Shown one piece after another: positions 16,011-25,653 of a stretch of DNA of 64,000 nucleotides. The position numbers and the translations under genes are program-made. Every line of letters starts with the position of its first letter. Position 1 is the first letter of the stretch. A model generated the notes under the pieces. That model was not told the DNA's origin. It saw nothing but the letters and a program-made list of their open reading frames with translations, and ran no database searches. The stretch spans positions 842,553-906,552 of the forward strand of contig NZ_SLWO01000001.1 of NCBI RefSeq assembly GCF_004340665.1, read 5' to 3'. The stretch is from Pedobacter psychrotolerans (GTDB lineage: Bacteria > Bacteroidota > Bacteroidia > Sphingobacteriales > Sphingobacteriaceae).

Positions 16011-19000
16011 ATGTTCGGTAAATTTATACAGAGGCCAGTCCTCTCTATCGTAATATCGCTAATTATTGTGTTTCTGGGTGTTTTGGCCATCACAGGTCTG
16101 CCCGTAACCCAATTCCCAACGATATCTCCACCTAAAGTAAACATCACGGCTGAGTATCCTGGTGCAAATAACGAGTTATTAGTTAAATCAGTTATCATTC
16201 CATTAGAGCGTGCCTTGAATGGTGTACCGGGAATGAAATATATTGCTTCAAATGCCGGTAATGATGGTGAAGCCAGTGTTCAGGTGGTTTTCAATTTGGG
16301 AACAGATCCTAATCAAGCTTCATTAAACGTGCAAAACCGTGTGGCTGCGGTGAACAACAAGCTCCCGCCATTGGTTATTCGTGAAGGGGTGAAAATTAGT
16401 AGGGAAGAACCTAACATGTTGATGTATATCAATTTGTATAGTAAAGACCCGAAAATGAATCAGAACTTCCTGTACAATTTTGCCGATATCAATTTACTTT
16501 CTGAATTGAAAAGGGTAGATGGAGTAGGATATGCAGATATCCTTGGAGACAGGGATTATGCCATGCGGATTTGGTTGAAGCCAGATAGAATGCAGACCTA
16601 CAAGATCTCTCCTGATGAAGTAATGGATGCTTTAGGCAAACAAAGTTTAGAAGCATCGCCAGGTAAAACAGGTGAAAGTTCTGGTCAGCGTTCTGAAGCT
16701 TTTGAGTATGTGTTGAAATATTCTGGTCGTTTTACTACACCTGAGCAATATGGAAACATCATTTTACGGGCCAATGCGAATGGTGAAATGTTGCGTTTAA
16801 AGGATGTGGCTGACATTAGTTTCAGTTCTTCATTCTATAACCTTTACTCTACCTTAAATGGAAAATCTTCGGCAGCTATTGTATTAAAACAATCTTACGG
16901 AAGTAATGCCACGCAGGTAATTAAAGATGTTAAAGCCAAAATGGCTGAAATCAAAGCAACATCCTTTCCTAAAGGTTTGGATTATGAAATCAGTTATGAC
17001 GTTTCTAAATTTTTGGACGCATCTATAGAGAAGGTAGTTCACACATTGGTAGAAGCTTTTATTCTGGTGGGTTTAGTAGTGTTCTTGTTCCTTGGAGACT
17101 GGAGGTCAACTTTAATTCCGGCGATTGCAGTTCCGGTATCCTTAATTGGTACGTTCGTGTTTATGCAGTTCTTTGGCATCACCTTAAACCTGATTACCCT
17201 ATTTGCCTTGGTAATGGCGATCGGTGTGGTAGTGGATGATGCGATTGTGGTAATTGAAGCCGTGCACGCCAAGCTGGAGCATGATCCGAAGTTATCTGTT
17301 TTGAAGGCGACACAAATGGCCATGAAAGAAATCAGCGGAGCCATTATTGCCATTACATTTTTGATGGCAGCGGTGTTTATTCCGGTAACTTTTATGTCCG
17401 GCCCGGTAGGTATTTTTTACCGCCAGTTCTCCATCACCATGGCTACAGCAATTATTTTATCAGGTGTGGTGGCATTAACTTTAACGCCAGCCCTATGTGC
17501 CATGATGTTGAAAAATCAACATGGCGTAGCTAAAAAGAAAACTGTTGTTGATAAATTATTGGATGGCTTTAACAATGCCTTCTTTAAACTGACTGGCCGA
17601 TATGAAAATATCTTAAGTAAGGTGGTAGGCAGACGGTTATTTACTTTTGGTGTGTTGGCGGTATTTTGTGTCGGAATTTATTTCATAAGTAATAGTGTGC
17701 CATCAGGCTTTATTCCGAATGAAGATCAGGGGATGGTTTATGCCATTCTTCAAATGCCTCCAGGTTCTACATTAGAGCGTACCAATCAGGCTGCAGAAAA
17801 ATTGCAAAAAATGTCTGAAGATGTGGAAGGTGTTAAGTCTGTTTCATCATTGGCAGGTTATGAGGTTTTATCAGAAGGTACAGGATCAAATACCGGTACA
17901 TGTTTGATTAACCTTAAAGACTGGAGCGAACGTAAAAACTCTGCAACAGATGTAATTAAAGCGCTAGAAGAAAAAGCCAAAGATATTCCGGGTGCTACAG
18001 TTGAATTTTTCCAACCACCGGCAGTACCGGGATATGGAGCAGCAGGTGGTTTCGAATGCCGTCTTTTAGATATGGCCGGAAGTGGTGATTACAAAAAGCT
18101 GGAAACAGTTGGTAATGATTTTGTAAAGGAATTGAATAAGCGGAAAGAACTTTCTTCGGTATTTACATTCTTTAGTGCAAGTTTCCCACAATACATGCTG
18201 AACATTGATAATGATCTGGCGCAGCAAAAAGGCGTAAGTATTGATAATGCAATGAGTACCTTATCTACTTATGTAGGTAGTGATTATGAAACCAGTTTCA
18301 TTAAATATGACCGTCCTTATAAAGTGGTTGTTCAGGCTTCGCCGCAATACAGGGCCTTACCAGAAGATGTATTAAAGCTTTATGTTAAAAACAATAAAGA
18401 TGAAATGGTGCCTTTTTCAGCCTTTATGACCATGAAAAAGGTATACGGTCCATCAGAAATTACCCGACATAATATGCACAATGCCGCCGAAATCAGTGGC
18501 CAGGCTGCACCAGGTTACAGTTCAGGCCAAGCTATTGAAGCCATTAAAGAAGTGGCACAAAAAACCTTGCCACGTGGCTATGCCATAGACTGGGCGGGTA
18601 TTTCAAAAGATGAGGTATCGCGTGGAAATGAAGCCATTTATATCTTCTTAATCTGTTTGGGTTTCGTGTATCTGGTATTGGCCGCTCAGTATGAAAGCTT
18701 TATTCTGCCACTGGCTGTTATCTTATCACTTCCTACCGGTATTTTTGGTGCATTTTTATTCATAAAACTGTTTGGATTAGAAAATAACATCTATGCACAG
18801 GTCGCCATGGTCATGCTGATTGGGTTGCTGGGTAAAAATGCCGTGCTGATTGTTGAATTTGCGATGCACCGGCATAGTCAGGGTGTTACGATTCTTAAAG
18901 CCGCCATGGAAGGTGCAGCAATCAGGTTCAGGCCAATCTTAATGACTTCCTTTGCTTTCGTTGCAGGTTTAATTCCGCTTACAATAGCTACCGGGCCAGG

Positions 19001-19181
19001 AAGAATTGGTAATAGAACAATTGGTACAGCTGCCGCCGGAGGGATGATATTCGGTACTGTTTTAGGTGTATTAATCATCCCTGGTTTGTTTTACATATTC
19101 GGTACAATAGCAACCAAACGTAAGCTCACCACTATTGAAGAAGGACATCCGTTAACTGAAGAAATTGAAGACAATGTTTAA
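16011..19181 (+). CDS. RND multidrug efflux permease (AcrB/HAE1 type)
   Basis: The 1056-residue protein has normal AcrB length and layout: TM1 (VLSIVISLIIVFLGVLAITG), porter domains, then TM2-6 and a repeat of the pattern in the second half. TM4 carries the proton-relay aspartates (GVVVDDAIVVIEAV) and TM10 the matching lysine (GLLGKNAVLIVEFA), so proton coupling should be intact. HAE1 motifs include GFIPNEDQG and the start FGKFIQRPVLSI. It exports hydrophobic or amphiphilic compounds. Its 3' end overlaps the outer-membrane factor gene by 17 bases. Confidence 0.93.
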   Translation: MFGKFIQRPVLSIVISLIIVFLGVLAITGLPVTQFPTISPPKVNITAEYPGANNELLVKSVIIPLERALNGVPGMKYIASNAGNDGEASVQVVFNLGTDPNQASLNVQNRVAAVNNKLPPLVIREGVKISREEPNMLMYINLYSKDPKMNQNFLYNFADINLLSELKRVDGVGYADILGDRDYAMRIWLKPDRMQTYKISPDEVMDALGKQSLEASPGKTGESSGQRSEAFEYVLKYSGRFTTPEQYGNIILRANANGEMLRLKDVADISFSSSFYNLYSTLNGKSSAAIVLKQSYGSNATQVIKDVKAKMAEIKATSFPKGLDYEISYDVSKFLDASIEKVVHTLVEAFILVGLVVFLFLGDWRSTLIPAIAVPVSLIGTFVFMQFFGITLNLITLFALVMAIGVVVDDAIVVIEAVHAKLEHDPKLSVLKATQMAMKEISGAIIAITFLMAAVFIPVTFMSGPVGIFYRQFSITMATAIILSGVVALTLTPALCAMMLKNQHGVAKKKTVVDKLLDGFNNAFFKLTGRYENILSKVVGRRLFTFGVLAVFCVGIYFISNSVPSGFIPNEDQGMVYAILQMPPGSTLERTNQAAEKLQKMSEDVEGVKSVSSLAGYEVLSEGTGSNTGTCLINLKDWSERKNSATDVIKALEEKAKDIPGATVEFFQPPAVPGYGAAGGFECRLLDMAGSGDYKKLETVGNDFVKELNKRKELSSVFTFFSASFPQYMLNIDNDLAQQKGVSIDNAMSTLSTYVGSDYETSFIKYDRPYKVVVQASPQYRALPEDVLKLYVKNNKDEMVPFSAFMTMKKVYGPSEITRHNMHNAAEISGQAAPGYSSGQAIEAIKEVAQKTLPRGYAIDWAGISKDEVSRGNEAIYIFLICLGFVYLVLAAQYESFILPLAVILSLPTGIFGAFLFIKLFGLENNIYAQVAMVMLIGLLGKNAVLIVEFAMHRHSQGVTILKAAMEGAAIRFRPILMTSFAFVAGLIPLTIATGPGRIGNRTIGTAAAGGMIFGTVLGVLIIPGLFYIFGTIATKRKLTTIEEGHPLTEEIEDNV

Positions 19182-20607
19182 AAATAGCATTTATAAAAGC
19201 CTTGGTTTAGCTGTGATATGTGCAGCTTATACCGCCTGTAAATTACCAGAGGTTGCGCAACGTGCTGAAAATAAAAACGTACCTGAGGGTTTTAGTGACT
19301 CAAAAGATACTGTGAACAGTGCAAGCATCCAATGGAAAACATTTTTTACAGATCCAAACCTGGTTAGCCTGATTGATACGGCTTTAAAAAATAATCAGGA
19401 ATTAAATATCACTTTACAGGATATTGAAATTGCCAGAAATGACATTAAAGCTAAAAAGGGTGACCTTTTACCTACAGTAGGTTATGGTGTTGGTGCTGGG
19501 CTGGAAAAAGTAGGCAGATACACCAGCTCTGGTGCTGGTGATGCCTCAACGGAAATTATACCTGGAAAAGGTGTTCCTGAAGTGTTACCTGATTACAAAT
19601 TTGGTCTTCAGGCTAACTGGGAAGCAGATATCTGGCACAAATTGCGAAATGCAAAGCAATCGGCGGTAAATCATTATCTATCAACCATTGCAGGGAAAAA
19701 TTTTGTGGTCACTAACCTGGTGGCTGAGGTAGCCAATTCTTATTATGAATTACTGGCCTTAGATAACCAGCTGGATATTGTGAAACAAAATATTAAAATT
19801 CAAAGCGATGCCCTGGAACTCATGAAGATTCAGAAAGAGGCTACTAGGGTTACTGAACTTGCTGTAAGGAAATTTCAGGCGGAGGTTTTAAGCTCTAAGA
19901 GCATGCAATTTGATATTCAGCAAAATATAACGGAGACAGAAAATAAAATCAATTTTTTATTAGGCCGGTATCCTCAACCGATTATCAGGGATGGAAAAAG
20001 TTTTACAGATCTGGTTCCCGCAACGGTACAATCTGGTATTCCATCTCAATTATTGGCTAACAGACCTGATATTAAACAGGCAGAACTGGAACTGGCAGCA
20101 GCAAAGTTAGATGTGAAAGTGGCAAAGGCACAATTTTATCCTTCTTTGAGCATCTCTGCAACATTAGGTTATCAGGCTTTTAACCCAAGCTATTTATTAA
20201 GGACACCAGAATCTCTAATCTATTCTTTAGCTGGAGATTTAGCCGGACCGCTGATTAATAAAAATGCGATTAAAGCTGAATATCTTACTGCAAACGCTAA
20301 ACAGTTGCAAGCGTTGTTTGATTACGAGAAGACCATTTTAAATGGTTATATAGAAGTGGCCAATCAAATGTCTAATATCAATAACCTGCAGAAAAGTTAT
20401 GATTTAAAAAATCAGCAGGTGAAGGCACTTACCGAATCGATAGACATATCCAATGCTTTATTTAAATCAGCCCGTGCAGATTATTTTGAAGTCTTGATGA
20501 CACAACGTGATGCGTTGCAATCAAAATTGGAATTAATTGAAACTAAAAAGCAACAGCTAAATGCCGTAGTCAATATTTACCACGCCCTTGGTGGCGGATG
20601 GAACTAA
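19165..20607 (+). CDS. Outer-membrane factor, NodT/OprM-like lipoprotein
   Basis: This is the third component of the pump, 480 residues. The signal peptide ends in a lipobox (CAAYTAC). The protein has two TolC/OprM repeats with PDLVSLI-like WKTFFTDPNLVSLIDTAL, LQANWEADIWHKLRNAKQSA, SQLLANRPDIKQAELELAAA and FYPSLSISATLGYQ. It forms the trimeric channel through the outer membrane. Overlap with the permease gene implies co-transcription and translational coupling. A hairpin terminator follows. Confidence 0.92.
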   Translation: MKTMFKNSIYKSLGLAVICAAYTACKLPEVAQRAENKNVPEGFSDSKDTVNSASIQWKTFFTDPNLVSLIDTALKNNQELNITLQDIEIARNDIKAKKGDLLPTVGYGVGAGLEKVGRYTSSGAGDASTEIIPGKGVPEVLPDYKFGLQANWEADIWHKLRNAKQSAVNHYLSTIAGKNFVVTNLVAEVANSYYELLALDNQLDIVKQNIKIQSDALELMKIQKEATRVTELAVRKFQAEVLSSKSMQFDIQQNITETENKINFLLGRYPQPIIRDGKSFTDLVPATVQSGIPSQLLANRPDIKQAELELAAAKLDVKVAKAQFYPSLSISATLGYQAFNPSYLLRTPESLIYSLAGDLAGPLINKNAIKAEYLTANAKQLQALFDYEKTILNGYIEVANQMSNINNLQKSYDLKNQQVKALTESIDISNALFKSARADYFEVLMTQRDALQSKLELIETKKQQLNAVVNIYHALGGGWN

Positions 20608-20638
20608 AGCCCATCTCTTGTTTTAGCAAATTTTTAAA

Positions 20639-20664
20639 CGGCCTTCGAATCTTTTCGAAGGCCG
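20639..20664 (+). terminator. Strong hairpin after RND operon
   Basis: The perfect 11-bp stem CGGCCTTCGAA / TTCGAAGGCCG with loop TCTT lies 31 bases after the stop codon. No long T tract follows, but position and stability suggest a terminator. Confidence 0.65.
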
Positions 20665-20832
20665 CTTATTATATACTGTATTTTAAATCTGGGATAACCT
20701 TTGTGAATTAAAGATTATTGATCTTAGTACGAAATAGGGTTGTTTTTTCTTTCGTTTTGATTGGTGTTTAGGTAATTCGAAAAAAATCGAAACTTTTTTA
20801 AGTAAATTCTTTTAATTATAATGTAAATAGTA

Positions 20833-20840
20833 TAATTTTG
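20833..20840 (+). promoter_or_regulatory. Bacteroidota -7 box of small membrane gene
   Basis: TAATTTTG fits TAnnTTTG. It lies 23 bases before the ATG at 20864, which argues against the alternative GTG start at 20840 lying in the box itself. Confidence 0.5.
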
Positions 20841-20863
20841 TGGCGCTAACCAAATATAATTTT

Positions 20864-21076
20864 ATGAGCAATTTATCTCATCCGGAACCAGTAAAAAAAT
20901 CCGATAGGGTAGAATCCAATCATAAGACCTTTAACGAATCCTATGCGCAGACTTCAAAGCGAAAATTTGAAGGATGGCCAATCTTGTGGATTTTATTAAT
21001 TCTTTCTATTATTTTGCTAATCGTTTGGTACACTGGATCAGCATCTATGATTATAGAGTGGATAGAGAAAAAGTAA
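20864..21076 (+). CDS. Small single-pass membrane protein
   Basis: The ATG at 20864 gives 70 residues: a polar N-terminal half (MSNLSHPEPVKKSDRVESNH) followed by one transmembrane helix (WPILWILLILSIILLIVWYT) and a short tail ending EWIEKK. No family was recognised. It has its own -7 box and lies alone between the RND operon and a small minus-strand gene. Confidence 0.6.
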   Translation: MSNLSHPEPVKKSDRVESNHKTFNESYAQTSKRKFEGWPILWILLILSIILLIVWYTGSASMIIEWIEKK

Positions 21077-21178
21077 AATGATTTAGTGCCTATCCTTTCA
21101 AAAGATGGTAAATGAAGGTTGCAGGCTGAAATTGAAATGATTGCGAGAGCGCTAATTTAAGTGGTTCAATAAATTAAC

Positions 21179-21289
21179 TTAGAATTTTTCATCATCGCTT
21201 GGAATCTGTTCTGCAGAAAAATAGCAATATAACATGATGGCGAATGATCCGATGTAGAAAGCTGCTGTGATTAATAGGAATGTGCTCAT
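21179..21289 (-). CDS. 36-residue membrane peptide
   Basis: On the minus strand ATG at 21289 opens MSTFLLITAAFYIGSFAIML then YCYFSAEQIPSDDEKF, stopping at 21179-21181. It has one hydrophobic helix with a short acidic tail, a good small membrane protein profile. The frame stands alone in an otherwise empty 400-base gap. No family was recognised and conservation is unknown. Confidence 0.45.
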   Translation of the reverse strand: MSTFLLITAAFYIGSFAIMLYCYFSAEQIPSDDEKF

Positions 21290-21476
21290 GATCTAAGGTT
21301 TTTTTGGTTAGGTTATTTTAACATTAAGTTTTCGTGAATTGTTTATTAAACATATAAATAAAAATGAAATAAGTCAATAGTGTTGAAAAATATTTATTTA
21401 ATTTTTTTTTAGTTTCATTTAACCAAATAATAAAAACAAATCTTTATTAAATACCGAAAGGCTAAATCCAGCGAAA

Positions 21477-21899
21477 ATGGTTAAAATTAATCCGTATTTA
21501 AACTTTAATGGCAATACCGAAGAAGCGTTTAATTTTTATAAATCCGTTTTCGGAGGTGAGTTTTTAGCTGTTCATCGATTTAAAGATGCGCCCGGCTCTG
21601 AAGAAATGAAACCAGCTGATCAGGAAAAAATCATGCACATTGCCCTATCCATTGGTGGCAATATCTTAATGGGAACAGATGTGATGCCACCCATGTCTCC
21701 GGCCACCCATGGCACCGGGATTTCGATTTCTATAGATGCGGAGAGTGAAGCGGAAGCCAGTCAGGTTTTTGAAAACCTATCTGCTGGCGGAGAGATTGCC
21801 ATGCCCTTAGAAAAAATGTTCTGGGGTGCACTTTTTGGTATGTTAACCGATCAATATGGTATTCAATGGATGGTTAATTATGATGGGCAGAAAAAATAA
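21477..21899 (+). CDS. VOC superfamily (PhnB/glyoxalase-like) protein
   Basis: The 140-residue protein starts VKINPYLNFNGNTEEAFNFY then KSVFGGEF, the typical opening of PhnB-type vicinal oxygen chelate proteins (often annotated 3-demethylubiquinone methyltransferase-like). It continues IMHIALSIGGNILMGTD and ends FGMLTDQYGIQWMVNYD. The fold builds a dimeric binding cleft; many members have no known reaction. It precedes a DoxX-like gene by 72 bases and they may be co-transcribed. Confidence 0.85.
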   Translation: MVKINPYLNFNGNTEEAFNFYKSVFGGEFLAVHRFKDAPGSEEMKPADQEKIMHIALSIGGNILMGTDVMPPMSPATHGTGISISIDAESEAEASQVFENLSAGGEIAMPLEKMFWGALFGMLTDQYGIQWMVNYDGQKK

Positions 21900-21971
21900 G
21901 AAGCAGATGATAAAATTATCCTTGAATTTTTATAATTTAAAGTTTTATAAACCAATAAAAATCAGTGTATT

Positions 21972-22352
21972 ATGAAAATTGCAACCATTGTTATTCGTGT
22001 GCTCTTAGCAGGAATGTACCTTTTCGCCTCTATTCCTTATTTCTTAAAAATTATTCCTGGAGAAATGCCAGCCATGACTGCCGATCAGACTACCTTTATG
22101 ACCGGAATTACAGCATCGGTTTACCTCATGCCATTAATTAAAGGAACGGAGCTTATCTCCGGAATTTTGCTGCTCATCGGGCGGACTGCACCATTAGGCG
22201 CTTTGCTCATCTTTCCGGTTACCTTAAACATTTTTCTCTATCATGCTTTCTTAGGCCCTAAAGAATTGCCGATGGTAGCGGTTATGCTTATTTTTAATGT
22301 GTTTCTTTTCTTTGCCTACAAGCAAAAATATCTGCCTATTATATCTAAATAA
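21972..22352 (+). CDS. DoxX-like integral membrane protein
   Basis: This 126-residue protein has four predicted hydrophobic segments, the DoxX/DoxD pattern: VIRVLLAGMYLFASIPYF at the N-terminus, YLMPLIKGTELISGILLLIG in the middle, and LGALLIFPVTLNIFLYHAFL plus a last helix VAVMLIFNVFLFFAYK. DoxX-like proteins sit in the inner membrane and are linked to thiol or quinone chemistry, but the function of this branch is unknown. Confidence 0.75.
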   Translation: MKIATIVIRVLLAGMYLFASIPYFLKIIPGEMPAMTADQTTFMTGITASVYLMPLIKGTELISGILLLIGRTAPLGALLIFPVTLNIFLYHAFLGPKELPMVAVMLIFNVFLFFAYKQKYLPIISK

Positions 22353-22441
22353 ATTAAGGCACACACTATTTTCTTTTTAATTTATTATTTGGATACAAAA
22401 GTCAATTCACTATCTTTAAAAACTAACTATAAATAAAAAAT

Positions 22442-22873
22442 ATGAGAAAGTTTCCCTTACTAATGCTGCTGTTTGTAGCCATGTCATTTTCAGTGTTTGC
22501 ACAGAATAAAGATGCAATCGTTGGTAAATGGCTAAATCCATCCGGAGAAGGACAAATCGAAATCTATAAAAAGGGCGATAAATACTTCGGTAAATTAGCC
22601 TGGATTAAAGAACCTAATATTAATGGAAAACCTAAACTGGATGTTAACAATCCAAGTGTCACCATGAAGAAAAGACCTTTATTAAATCTCGAATTGTTAA
22701 AAGATTTTGTTTATGATGATGGTAAATGGACAGATGGAACTATTTATGATCCTAAAAGTGGCAAAACCTATAGCTGTAACATGACCATGAAAGGTAATGA
22801 TGTATTAAATGTAAGGGGCTATGTCGGAATATCATTATTGGGTAGATCTGAGACTTTTAAGCGAGTTAAATAA
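22442..22873 (+). CDS. Secreted DUF2147 protein
   Basis: A signal peptide (MRKFPLLMLLFVAMSFSVFA, cleaved before QN) precedes a 120-residue lipocalin-like domain with the DUF2147 pattern: IVGKWLNPSGEGQIEIYKKG, YFGKLAWIKEPN, WTDGTIYDPKSGKTYSCNM and VRGYVGISLLGRSETFKRV. Family members are periplasmic and of unknown function. The next gene starts 6 bases after its stop, so they are likely co-transcribed. Confidence 0.85.
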   Translation: MRKFPLLMLLFVAMSFSVFAQNKDAIVGKWLNPSGEGQIEIYKKGDKYFGKLAWIKEPNINGKPKLDVNNPSVTMKKRPLLNLELLKDFVYDDGKWTDGTIYDPKSGKTYSCNMTMKGNDVLNVRGYVGISLLGRSETFKRVK

Positions 22874-22878
22874 ATAAA

Positions 22879-23898
22879 ATGAAAAGATTAATATGGTGCC
22901 TTTTAATGGCACCTTTTTTTTGCACTGCGCAGTCGTTCAGTTTGAAGCCTTTAAATGAAAATACCAAAACCAGTTTACGTGGCTTGAATGTGGTGTCTGA
23001 TCAGGTGATATGGGCCAGTGGGAGCAATGGTTCTGTAGGGAAAACTGAAGATGGTGGCTTAACCTGGCAATGGGTCAAACCAAAAGGGTATGAAAAGCTG
23101 GATTTCAGAGATATAGAAGCTTTTGACCAGCTGCATGCTATTATAGTAAATGCCGGATCGCCCGCTTACGTGCTTAAAACGGATGATGGTGGTGCTACCT
23201 GGACTGAGCATTATAAAAATATTGATTCTGCCATCTTTTTAGATGGGTTAGGTTTCTGGAATAAAAATAACGGAATCATTTTTGGAGATCCGATTCGGGG
23301 TAAAATGCAGTTATTAAAAACGACAGATGCTGGTAAAACCTGGAAAGATATATCCTCTAATCTTAAACTTCCGCTAGCCGAGGGTGAGGCTGGATTTGCG
23401 GCAAGTGGAACCACCATTAAAACTTTATCAAATGGTAAAGTCTGGATTGCTAGCGGTGGAACAGTATCCAATATTTATTTTTCTAATAACTACGGGGAAA
23501 ACTGGAGCGTTTTTAAATGTCCGATTTTGCAAGGTGAAAGCACTACCGGACCTTTTTCAATCGATTTTTACGATGCTAAAAATGGAATTGTAGTCGGCGG
23601 AAATTATGTGAAGAATAAAGCCAATGATAACAATGTATTACTTACCAATGATGGTGGCAAAACCTGGAAAAAGCCCCTAACACCAGTTGCAGGTTTCCGA
23701 TCAGCTGTAACCTACCTGACTAAGCAGATATTAGTGGCTACAGGAACTTCAGGCACAGATATCTCTACTGATAGTGGGCAAAACTGGAAACATATTTCAG
23801 ATCAAAGCTTTAATGCGGTACAAAAAGCAGGGAAAGGAAACCGTATTATCATGGCTGGAGAAAAAGGAAGCATTTTCGAATTGATCATCAAGAAATAA
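22879..23898 (+). CDS. Secreted beta-propeller with BNR/Asp-box repeats
   Basis: The 339-residue protein starts with a signal peptide (MKRLIWCLLMAPFFCTAQS). At least five Asp-box repeats of the type [ST]xDxGxTW are visible: TEDGGLTW, TDDGGATW, TTDAGKTW, TNDGGKTW and STDSGQNW. Such repeats mark sialidase-like or Ycf48-like six- to seven-bladed propellers. Glycosidase residues are not obvious, so a binding or assembly role is as likely as catalysis. It is probably co-transcribed with the DUF2147 gene. Confidence 0.82.
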   Translation: MKRLIWCLLMAPFFCTAQSFSLKPLNENTKTSLRGLNVVSDQVIWASGSNGSVGKTEDGGLTWQWVKPKGYEKLDFRDIEAFDQLHAIIVNAGSPAYVLKTDDGGATWTEHYKNIDSAIFLDGLGFWNKNNGIIFGDPIRGKMQLLKTTDAGKTWKDISSNLKLPLAEGEAGFAASGTTIKTLSNGKVWIASGGTVSNIYFSNNYGENWSVFKCPILQGESTTGPFSIDFYDAKNGIVVGGNYVKNKANDNNVLLTNDGGKTWKKPLTPVAGFRSAVTYLTKQILVATGTSGTDISTDSGQNWKHISDQSFNAVQKAGKGNRIIMAGEKGSIFELIIKK

Positions 23899-24030
23899 AT
23901 TCCTCTAAAAACGTAACAGTTTTTTGTAAACCCTATCTAAACGGTAATGAATTTAATTGATGAAATATACTGGAATGGGAATATTTTGTTTTCTTTGTTA
24001 ACTAATACTTAATTATATACTAAACGTTCT

Positions 24031-24846
24031 ATGGATTTTTTGCACACTGTTTTAGGTGATGACATTCAGGCTTCTTTGCTTATTATTTTAAACTTAATTG
24101 TAATCGAAAGCCTTCTATCTGTTGATAATGCCGCCGTTTTAGCTACAATGGTGATGGATCTTCCAAAAGACCAACGTGATAAAGCTTTAAAATACGGTAT
24201 CATTGGCGCTTATGTTTTCCGTGGTATCTGTTTATTTCTGGCCGCCTGGTTAGTGAAAATATGGTGGCTAAAACCACTCGGCGGACTCTATCTAATTTAC
24301 CTTGCCTTTGATTATTTCTGGAAAAAGAATGCCAAAAAGAATGAAGAAGAGGAAGAAGTTGATAAAAGCAAAAGCTGGATTTATAAATCAACGGTGGGTT
24401 TGATTGGTACTTTTTGGGCTACAGTGGCTCTGGTAGAGGTAATGGATCTGGCTTTCTCTATTGATAACGTTTTTGCCGCAGTGGCCTTCACTGATAATAT
24501 TTACCTGATTTATATTGGTGTATTCGTAGGGATTTTAGCCATGCGTTTCGTTGCACAGGCTTTTGTGAAACTAATGGAGAAATTTACCTTTCTAGAAACC
24601 GTAGCTTTTATTGTGATCGGCGTTTTGGGTATCAAGTTAACCTCATCATTATTTACACATTTTAATCCTCAATCACCCATTTCTCATGCCATAGAAGGTG
24701 AGAAAACAGATTTATTTGTTTCCATATTTACCGTAGCGATCTTTATTTTGCCGGTAATAACGTCACTCTTGTTTAACTTTCCTAAGAAAACAAAAACTGA
24801 GCTTGAAGTGGCAGCCAAAGCCGAAGATGTTTTAAAGAAGTCTTAG
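24031..24846 (+). CDS. TerC-family membrane protein
   Basis: The 271-residue protein is polytopic, with about seven hydrophobic segments. The two internal TerC repeats each carry a conserved acidic/SIDN motif: NLIVIESLLSVDNAAVLATM near residue 25 and ALVEVMDLAFSIDNVFAAVA near residue 145. TerC proteins are linked to tellurite resistance and metal (Mn) homeostasis or metalation of secreted proteins. It directly precedes the HAD/PRTase/TerD/TelA genes, which fits the membrane component of the Ter stress system. The 112-base gap leaves co-transcription open. Confidence 0.9.
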   Translation: MDFLHTVLGDDIQASLLIILNLIVIESLLSVDNAAVLATMVMDLPKDQRDKALKYGIIGAYVFRGICLFLAAWLVKIWWLKPLGGLYLIYLAFDYFWKKNAKKNEEEEEVDKSKSWIYKSTVGLIGTFWATVALVEVMDLAFSIDNVFAAVAFTDNIYLIYIGVFVGILAMRFVAQAFVKLMEKFTFLETVAFIVIGVLGIKLTSSLFTHFNPQSPISHAIEGEKTDLFVSIFTVAIFILPVITSLLFNFPKKTKTELEVAAKAEDVLKKS

Positions 24847-24957
24847 CATATTTTCAATGAAATGTCTATTAAATTCTTACATATGATAATTCTAAAAGCT
24901 GAGTTAAATAAGTAATATTAAGGTTTATAATTTATAGCTAAAGAAAATACATAGGGA

Positions 24958-25653
24958 ATGAACTCTTATAAACATTACTCTTTTGATCTCTGGTTAACCT
25001 TAATTAAATCAAACCCTGCCTTTAAGGTAGAACGAACACGCTATTTTCATCAACATTTTAATGGTAAAAATAAAAGTGTTCAGGAAGTTGGTGTCATTTT
25101 CAGGCAGGTAGATTTAATGGTTAATGCCATGAATGAAAAAACAGGTAAAAATGTTGATGCGGATGAAATGTACCTGATGGTCATCAGCCTGATCAATGAT
25201 TATGACTTTAACTTTCATGATCTCGACCTAGACGATTTATACCAGAAAATGGAAGTGTTGCTGCTTAACCATATGCCATTAATTTATTGCGATAATTGCC
25301 TGAATGTGCTATCTGCGATAAAAAGTAGTGGTGAAACTTCCACCAATATTTTGAGCAACACTGGTTTTATAAAAGGACATACCCTCAGAAAAGTAATTAG
25401 CCATTTGGGAATTGATGAATTTATAGACTTTCAATTGTATTCTGATGAAGTAAGAATGTCAAAACCCAACAGTGGCTTTTTTCAATTGATGATCAACACC
25501 ATTGATCGGCAAAAGCATCAGCAATTATCTTTAAACGAAATTATCCATGTAGGTGATAACCCATTTGCGGATATCCGTGGAGCACAAATGATGGGCATTA
25601 GCAGTATGCTGATCCACTCCAATAATTTATCTATCTCAAATCTACTCTCATGA
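24958..25653 (+). CDS. HAD-superfamily protein of the Ter cluster
   Basis: The 231-residue HAD-like hydrolase has motif I FDLWLTL (residues 9-15: nucleophile Asp10, Trp12 in the usual second-Asp position, Thr14), motif II near LSNTGF, motif III Lys in RMSKPNSGFF and motif IV VGDNPFADIRGAQ. With the second Asp absent, classical phosphatase chemistry is doubtful; dehalogenase-like members also lack it. Its stop overlaps the start of the phosphoribosyltransferase gene by 4 bases. HAD and PRTase proteins recur in Ter clusters, where they are proposed to make a nucleoside-like metabolite (published inference of others). Confidence 0.85.
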   Translation: MNSYKHYSFDLWLTLIKSNPAFKVERTRYFHQHFNGKNKSVQEVGVIFRQVDLMVNAMNEKTGKNVDADEMYLMVISLINDYDFNFHDLDLDDLYQKMEVLLLNHMPLIYCDNCLNVLSAIKSSGETSTNILSNTGFIKGHTLRKVISHLGIDEFIDFQLYSDEVRMSKPNSGFFQLMINTIDRQKHQQLSLNEIIHVGDNPFADIRGAQMMGISSMLIHSNNLSISNLLS

